From Lachnospiraceae bacterium UBA4381 (GTDB taxonomy: Bacteria > Bacillota > Clostridia > Lachnospirales > Lachnospiraceae), in the NCBI GenBank assembly GCA_002391105.1, contig DGRT01000009.1, forward strand, positions 1-10,334: a DNA stretch of 10,334 nucleotides, in the 5' to 3' direction. The position numbers and the translations under genes were made by a program. Below are positions 6,676 through 10,334 of this stretch, piece after piece; the first letter of the stretch is position 1, and each line of letters starts with the position of its first letter. A model generated the notes under the pieces. The model saw only the letters and a list, made by a program, of their open reading frames with translations, made no database searches and was not told the DNA's origin.

Positions 6676-7723
6676 TGTAGGGGGCAAGGAAACGTTTCAT
6701 ATCATTTCTGTCTGATACTATAACTTTTTCTCTGGCTTCTGTCAGTTCTCCTGCTACAGAGTAATCCACCCCTGCCTTCCTCAAAGCGTCCTTCATCAGA
6801 TCAATCCTCTCTGCCGGACAGACGCCGACTACACCGCCTGTTCCTAAAAGCTGGTAAGGATTCAGATTAAAGTATTCGCATATTTCTATAGTGGACTGTT
6901 TGATCGGAATATGTTCATGTATTACCTTTACTCCCAGCCCGCATCTCTCAGACACTTCGTATAAAGTTCTGTATATGCCACCAAAGCTTACATCATGGAT
7001 ATAAACCGCTCCACCCTCCAGCATAGCATTTGCCGGTACTGTAATCTCATAGTCCCCGGGATTATCCGAACCCACAGCACTTCTCAGATAAGAGGGAGCA
7101 AATCTTTCTGCCAGTCTTTCCATATTTTCTTTTATGATACATGCTGCTCCGTATGCTCCGGTATCACCGACTAAGATTATCTTATCTCCGGGCTTTGCTC
7201 CCTTCCTGTCTGACAGAACCTTGTAAGCATCACATGACATATATCCAAAGGCTGTTATCAAAAAGCTGCAACCTTCTTTCATATAGCTATTTCTAACAGT
7301 ATTGCCCCCGGCAATCCTTATCTTTCTCTTTCTGCATATTTCCGTTAGACTATTCATCTCTCTTCTTAGTACCTCTTCGGAAAGCTCTTCGGATGCCTGA
7401 ATATCTATAGTTATAGATTCCGGAAATACACCGGCTGTGGCAAGGTTGTTAATGGCTCTGACGAGCGCCATTTCGCCAATTGGCTCTATGTCATTATAGC
7501 CCTTTCCGGATATGAGAACCATCTGATTATTACATGCACCACCGGAGTATGTATCGTTTCCCTGCATATCGGAAACTGCCTTCGAATCTGATGTGGACCA
7601 TCTTTCTTCCTGAGGTCCGTAAATTACCATATAATCATCACCAATTCCTGTACCTGCAAATACAGCCGGCACATGCCTGATTATACTCCTCTCCAATATT
7701 CTGCTTTCAATCGTTCCACTCAT
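6671..7723 (-). CDS. AIR synthase-related (PurM/HypE superfamily) protein
   Basis: The gene encodes 350 residues from ATG at 7723, chosen because GGTGG lies just upstream; TTG and GTG at 7735 and 7732 are weaker. PurM-superfamily features are GTGIGDDYMVIYG (residues 24-36, N-terminal nucleotide-binding strand), STSDSK, GEMALVRAINNLATAG, IRIAGGNTVRN, PGDKIILVGDTGAYGA, a HDVSFGGIY segment, and GTGGVVGVCP in the C-terminal domain. Enzymes of this fold (PurM, HypE, SelD, ThiL) use ATP to activate a carbonyl or similar group. The C-terminal PR-I-C motif on which HypE carries its cyanide group is absent. No hyp, pur or sel genes are adjacent, so the substrate is unknown. The protein ends FLAPYK at a TGA lying inside REP copy 2, so a few native C-terminal residues may be lost. 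Confidence 0.85.
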   Translation of the reverse strand: MSGTIESRILERSIIRHVPAVFAGTGIGDDYMVIYGPQEERWSTSDSKAVSDMQGNDTYSGGACNNQMVLISGKGYNDIEPIGEMALVRAINNLATAGVFPESITIDIQASEELSEEVLRREMNSLTEICRKRKIRIAGGNTVRNSYMKEGCSFLITAFGYMSCDAYKVLSDRKGAKPGDKIILVGDTGAYGAACIIKENMERLAERFAPSYLRSAVGSDNPGDYEITVPANAMLEGGAVYIHDVSFGGIYRTLYEVSERCGLGVKVIHEHIPIKQSTIEICEYFNLNPYQLLGTGGVVGVCPAERIDLMKDALRKAGVDYSVAGELTEAREKVIVSDRNDMKRFLAPYK

Positions 7724-7757
7724 ATCTTCCACCAATCTTCTGTTCTGATCGTCATCA

Positions 7758-7838
7758 AATCGCTGAACCCGTTTCCTTTAAAAGACTTCTGCTCAGCGAT
7801 ACACAGATACACACACTACGCTTCTTATAAATATGACA
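7758..7838. repeat. Structured direct repeat, copy A
   Basis: It shares AATCGCTGAACCCGTTTCCT at one end and TCTTATAAATATG near the other with copy B. Between them are a GCTCAGC/GCTGAAC hairpin arm pair and a short variable part. On the minus strand it forms GCTGAGC...GTTCAGC (7 bp with one G-U pair). It ends 35 bases upstream of the AIR-synthase-like start. Confidence 0.75.
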
Positions 7839-7920
7839 TATCATAATCGCCTTTGAAATCAGACTTTCTCAGCAATATGATAGTCATATTATTATATTTT
7901 CGTTACTGTTCATGCCATGC

Positions 7921-7994
7921 AATCGCTGAACCCGTTTCCTTTCAAAAAACTCCCGTTCAGCAAGGCGCACGCTACGTCTCTTATAAATATGGCA
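7921..7994. repeat. Structured direct repeat, copy B
   Basis: It aligns to copy A over 74 bases with one 9-base gap and scattered changes. The outer stem GCTGAAC/GTTCAGC is perfect (7 bp). An inner helix GTTTTTT/AGGAAAC can form inside it on the minus strand. No element family was recognised. Confidence 0.75.
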
Positions 7995-8003
7995 CAAATA
8001 AAA

Positions 8004-8065
8004 ATCTACACCATCATTATAGCCAGTTTCAACCAACTGTACTACTCATTTCTGATAGTGTAGAT
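8004..8065. repeat. Inverted repeat ATCTACACcATCA / TGATaGTGTAGAT
   Basis: The arms 8004-8016 and 8053-8065 match at 12 of 13 positions around a 36-base loop. No U-tract follows on either strand, so it is not a standard terminator. Its function is unknown. Confidence 0.55.
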
Positions 8066-8091
8066 CTATAAATATTTCATCTTATGGTACA

Positions 8092-8115
8092 GGTGTCAAA
8101 GTACCTTTTGATACT
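8092..8115. repeat. Hairpin after the small membrane protein gene
   Basis: GGTGTCAAA and TTTGATACT (plus strand) pair over 9 bp with two G-U pairs around GTACCT. It lies 53 bases beyond the stop codon at 8169. It lacks a T-run, so it could be a processed 3' end or a decayed REP-like palindrome of another type. Confidence 0.45.
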
Positions 8116-8168
8116 ATATGACACAATAACTACTCCATTCCTAAAAGCTGCTCCTATTGCATCGTCAC

Positions 8169-8483
8169 CTACCTGTTATCCTTAGTAAGTGATGCTCTTA
8201 TAATACCCTTGGGATCCTTGATAAGAAGACGTACAGTCCAGATAACAAGTCCAAGCGCAACCACTGAAAGTCCAAGAAATGCATCATTCAGCATGTCCTG
8301 TCCAGAAGGAGTAAAGTAAGCCGCCTTCAGCTCGACAAATTCAAATATTGCATCAACCATCCACATAAGAGCCGCTCCCCAGTACATAAATACCAAGGTT
8401 TCAAGAAGCATACTGTTATCCTTCCTGGTGTACCATTTTATTGTTGCAATGACTGCTGCAAAGATTGTTATAAGTAAAGTCAT
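8169..8483 (-). CDS. Small membrane protein of unknown function, partner of the 8758-9180 gene
   Basis: The gene encodes 104 residues with ATG at 8483 and GAGAGG about 8 bases upstream. Three hydrophobic segments are visible: residues 2-18 (LLITIFAAVIATIKW), 26-50 (LVFMYWGAALMWMVDAIFEFV) and 68-88 (GLSVVALGLVIWTV). A polar loop (YFTPSGQDMLND) lies between the second and third, and the basic tail is KDPKGIIRASL. No enzyme motif was recognised. I recall similar short proteins in Clostridia next to homologues of the upstream gene, which suggests a conserved pair, but no named domain comes to mind. The 274-base gap to that gene includes a hairpin, so they may be transcribed separately. Confidence 0.75.
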   Translation of the reverse strand: MTLLITIFAAVIATIKWYTRKDNSMLLETLVFMYWGAALMWMVDAIFEFVELKAAYFTPSGQDMLNDAFLGLSVVALGLVIWTVRLLIKDPKGIIRASLTKDNR

Positions 8484-8648
8484 ATGATATACCTCTCAAA
8501 TTCTTAACTGCTACAACAAATCACCTTCATCAACTGCTTCCTTATACACCAGACTAATACACTGTTTCGTAATTAGCTGTACATCGTAAGCAAAGTAAAT
8601 GGTACATTCGTGTAGAATAAACTATCACACATGCCGACGTAAAACTTA

Positions 8649-8666
8649 GCTGTAGTGGGCTACAGC
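8649..8666 (-). terminator. Weak terminator-like hairpin after the 8758-9180 gene
   Basis: GCTGTAG and CTACAGC are a perfect 7-bp stem with a 4-base loop (8656-8659). On the minus strand it is followed by TAAGTTTTACG, only a short T-run. It lies about 90 bases past the stop codon. Confidence 0.4.
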
Positions 8667-8729
8667 GAAACATTATGCTGCGTATAATTCGGAAGTTTGA
8701 TAAGCAAAATGTCAGTTAATCAGAAAACA

Positions 8730-8767
8730 ATATACTGATTATACTTCTATATACTGATTATACTTCA
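8730..8767. repeat. 19-bp tandem duplication across the gene's 3' end
   Basis: ATATACTGATTATACTTC occurs at 8730-8747 and again at 8749-8766, in tandem with a period of 19. The second copy contains the last codons and TAA of the 8758-9180 gene, so the gene's 3' end has been copied just downstream. The protein is unaffected. Confidence 0.85.
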
Positions 8768-9180
8768 GATACAGCATCCTCAGCTTTCTTGTCAGCACGC
8801 TTAACTATTGCATCAGCAACAACACATACTCCTGCCCATACAACAGTAGTAAGAACAGCCATAGTTACACCAACAGTAGCCATTTCCTTAAACATTTCCA
8901 TTGCATTTTCATAGCTGGACATCGCTGTAAGGAATGGGAACCATGGAACTACCTCTCCATGCCATACATGCTCAAATGCAAGAAGCAATACACCACCCCA
9001 AAGCATATATTTAAGCCAGCTAAGCTTTCTGCTGAAAGAAACCTTACCTGTGTGAGAAGTCTCAACTGCACCTTCTGCTGAAGTCTCAGTCTTAACTACA
9101 CTTTCTTCTCTTTTTGAAACGATCTTTTCTGCTACTGTAACGACTACAGCCTCAACTGCAGGAACTACAAAACAAGCCAT
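8758..9180 (-). CDS. Membrane protein of unknown function with HVWHGEVVPWFPF signature
   Basis: The gene encodes 140 residues with ATG at 9180 preceded by AAGGAGG. Residues 1-21 (MACFVVPAVEAVVVTVAEKI) are hydrophobic or amphipathic. Residues 22-50 are a polar Lys/Glu/Ser/Thr linker. Residues 54-72 (WLKYMLWGGVLLLAFE) form a membrane segment running into HVWHGEVVPWFPF, which has two histidines and looks like the conserved core. Residues 102-123 (VGVTMAVLTTVVWAGVCVV) are a last membrane segment, followed by a charged tail. No known domain was recognised; homologues in Clostridia are recalled only as hypothetical. The histidines could bind metal or heme, but nothing else supports that. Its leader carries two REP-like hairpins. 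Confidence 0.8.
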   Translation of the reverse strand: MACFVVPAVEAVVVTVAEKIVSKREESVVKTETSAEGAVETSHTGKVSFSRKLSWLKYMLWGGVLLLAFEHVWHGEVVPWFPFLTAMSSYENAMEMFKEMATVGVTMAVLTTVVWAGVCVVADAIVKRADKKAEDAVSEV

Positions 9181-9223
9181 AATGATACCTCCTTATATAG
9201 CTTGTACATTGATACATAAATAA

Positions 9224-9252
9224 TGTGACAAGGTGCCTGTCCCCATGTCACA
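9224..9252. repeat. REP-like palindrome, copy 3
   Basis: TGTGACAAGG, the loop TGCCTGTCC, then CCATGTCACA: the stem has one A-A mismatch compared with copy 1. It lies 44 bases upstream of the 8758-9180 start codon and forms a tandem pair with copy 4. Confidence 0.9.
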
Positions 9253-9255
9253 CAG

Positions 9256-9284
9256 TGTGACAAGGTGCCTGTCCCCATGTCACA
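9256..9284. repeat. REP-like palindrome, copy 4
   Basis: It is identical to copy 3 and in the same orientation, with a 3-base spacer (CAG) and a period of 32. The pair as a whole is framed by TAATGTGACA and TGTCACATTA (9221-9287), giving a two-unit, BIME-like arrangement. Confidence 0.9.
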
Positions 9285-9305
9285 TTACGACCAATGTACT
9301 AGATT

Positions 9306-9337
9306 AATATAACACTACCAATGAAACAACCTGTCAA
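9306..9337 (-). promoter_or_regulatory. Candidate promoter for the 8758-9180 gene
   Basis: Minus strand TTGACA (9337-9332, perfect -35) and TGTTATATT (9314-9306, extended -10). The 20-base spacer is too long for the two boxes to act together well, so the extended -10 may carry the activity. Transcripts from here would contain both REP-like hairpins before the ribosome binding site. Confidence 0.4.
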
Positions 9338-9395
9338 ACAACATCATAATATAGAATAATCCAATAAATCAAGCTGTTATTACAGTAATTTTTGT

Positions 9396-10334
9396 TTACC
9401 CCAGAACCTCTCTGGATACCTCCAGTGCTCTGGCAATAACCTGATCCATATCGTAGTATTTATACTCACCAAGTCGTCCACCGAAAACTATCTGTCTTCC
9501 CTGAGCCTCAAGCTTCCGGTTTTCTTCCTCAGCGAGCTTTCTGTACTCCTGATAAAGAGCACCATTCTTCTCATCATTTACCGGATAGTAAGGCTCGTCC
9601 CCCGGCTTCCATTCAGAGCTGTATTCTCTTGAGATAACCGTCTTAGGCAGGTCACTTCCATCCTCTGCCTTACCAAACTCAAACCATTTATGCTCGATGA
9701 TACGAGTCCATGGCGTTTCACTGTCTGTGTAGTTCACAGCAGCATTTCCCTGAAAGCTCGGTTTATCAAGAAGCTCATTCTCAAATCTTACAGATCTGTA
9801 CTCCAGATTACCCAGACTATATCCAAAGTAAGCATCGATAGCACCTGTGTAGATAACCTTATCTGCCAGAGCATCGTACTCATCCTTCTCAGCCAGATAA
9901 TCAACACCAAGCCTTACCTCCGTATCTCCCAGCATATTTGCAACCATTTTGGTATAACCACCAACCGGAATACCCTGGAAAAGCGCATTGAAGTAGTTGT
10001 TGTCAAATGTAAGTCTTACCGGAAGTCTTCTGATGATAAAGCTTGGAAGCTCGGTACATTTTCTTCCCCACTGCTTCTCGGTATAACCCTTGATAAGCTT
10101 CTCGTATATATCTCTTCCGACAAGCGAGATAGCCTGCTCCTCCAGATTGCAGGGAGCATAATTATCAACTGTTATCGTCTGTCCCTCCAGCTCACCAGCC
10201 GGCTCTCCGCCATGCTCAGCCGGAAACTCATCGCCGTAACACTCTGCGCCGGTTCTCTCCTTATATGCCCGCACGAACTCTTCCATAGCATCACGCCTCT
10301 GCTCGGCAATCTTCTCTGCAGCTTCCTCCGGAGT
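9396..10334 (-). CDS. glf: UDP-galactopyranose mutase, N-terminus beyond window
   Basis: There are 312 codons, open at the right edge. Glf is a flavoenzyme that interconverts UDP-galactopyranose and UDP-galactofuranose for cell-surface glycans. Diagnostic stretches, numbered from the window edge, are NLEEQAISLVGRDIYEKLIKG (about 63-83, continuing YTEKQWGR), RRLPVRLTFDNNYF (about 102-115), FQGIPVGGYTKM, PWTRIIEHKWF (about 208-218), DEPYYPVND and FGGRLGEYKYYDM near the end. The two arginines that in the Klebsiella and E. coli enzymes contact the substrate diphosphate (R174 and R280) correspond to those in PVR and PWTR, both present. The FAD-binding N-terminus (about 100 residues) is outside the window. 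Between TPEEA and NLEEQ there are about 40 more residues than in the E. coli enzyme. Confidence 0.95.
   Translation of the reverse strand, partial: TPEEAAEKIAEQRRDAMEEFVRAYKERTGAECYGDEFPAEHGGEPAGELEGQTITVDNYAPCNLEEQAISLVGRDIYEKLIKGYTEKQWGRKCTELPSFIIRRLPVRLTFDNNYFNALFQGIPVGGYTKMVANMLGDTEVRLGVDYLAEKDEYDALADKVIYTGAIDAYFGYSLGNLEYRSVRFENELLDKPSFQGNAAVNYTDSETPWTRIIEHKWFEFGKAEDGSDLPKTVISREYSSEWKPGDEPYYPVNDEKNGALYQEYRKLAEEENRKLEAQGRQIVFGGRLGEYKYYDMDQVIARALEVSREVLG

Larger units (their letters stand above)
7724..8168. other. Non-coding stretch with repeats and hairpins
   Basis: There are 445 bases without a credible gene between the membrane protein and the AIR-synthase-like gene. It holds two diverged copies of a structured repeat (7758-7838 and 7921-7994), a long inverted repeat (8004-8016 with 8053-8065) and a short hairpin (8092-8115). 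No convincing sigma-A promoter was picked out for the AIR-synthase-like gene. Confidence 0.7.

Noticed and set aside
6671..7723. Naming the AIR-synthase-like gene hypE, purM or selD
   Set aside because: The fold family is clear, but the HypE C-terminal Cys motif is missing, there is no Sec/Cys active-site loop typical of SelD, and no pathway neighbours support any of the three.
7853..8071. Plus-strand frame of 72 codons in the non-coding stretch
   Set aside because: It starts at TTG without a Shine-Dalgarno, runs straight through copy B of the structured repeat and one arm of an inverted repeat, and resembles no protein.
9224..9284. Possible CRISPR array at the tandem REP copies
   Set aside because: The two repeats are separated by only 3 bases and other copies are isolated. 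No spacers and no cas genes are present.
9362..9395. Possible terminator after glf (CTGT/ACAG hairpin near an AATTTTT run)
   Set aside because: The stem is only 4 bp, and the T-run follows it on the plus strand, the wrong direction for glf.

Overview
The window looks like a piece of a Clostridia chromosome, most likely Lachnospiraceae. It is AT-rich, the ribosome binding sites are strong AGGAGG-type sites, the giant exported protein is built from MBG/YDG-type modules, and the IS66-like, Rpn-like and zeta-toxin remnants are of kinds common in that family. This placement is by protein resemblance from memory, not by a search. Every recognisable gene lies on the minus strand, so the genes read from right to left.

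Right to left: (1) 9396-10334 is the C-terminal three quarters of UDP-galactopyranose mutase (Glf), which makes the galactofuranose donor for surface polysaccharide. (2) 8169-9180 holds two small membrane proteins of unknown function that look like a pair. The leader of the first carries two tandem copies of a REP-like palindrome. (3) 7724-8168 has no gene. It holds two diverged copies of a roughly 80-base structured repeat and other hairpins. (4) 6671-7723 is an AIR-synthase-related (PurM/HypE superfamily) protein whose stop codon lies inside a third copy of the REP-like palindrome. (5) 5638-6675 is a scrap-yard: a C-terminal remnant of an Rpn/PD-(D/E)XK-type transposase between two REP copies, an orphan small protein that looks like the partner of a zeta toxin, the first 18 or so codons of that zeta toxin, and then a decayed IS66-type transposase tail that replaces the rest of the toxin.

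(6) 1-5311 is the start of a giant secreted protein. At least 1770 residues are visible and the reading frame is still open at the left edge. It has a signal peptide, an acidic 13-residue tandem repeat, several less familiar N-terminal modules, and then more than a dozen Ig-like modules (Big_2-like, YDG, MBG). One two-module block is duplicated.

The most interesting feature is the 390-base leader of the giant gene. Two candidate promoters read into it. The nearer one fires into a 50-base TATG tetranucleotide repeat (12.5 units) that begins 3 bases past the -10 box. Downstream is a terminator-like hairpin with a 14-bp perfect stem and a U-tract, ending 18 bases before the start codon. A 26-codon hydrophobic leader ORF spans that hairpin and overlaps the giant gene's start as ATGA. 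Together these suggest a surface protein under phase-variable and attenuation-type control. That is inference from sequence layout alone.
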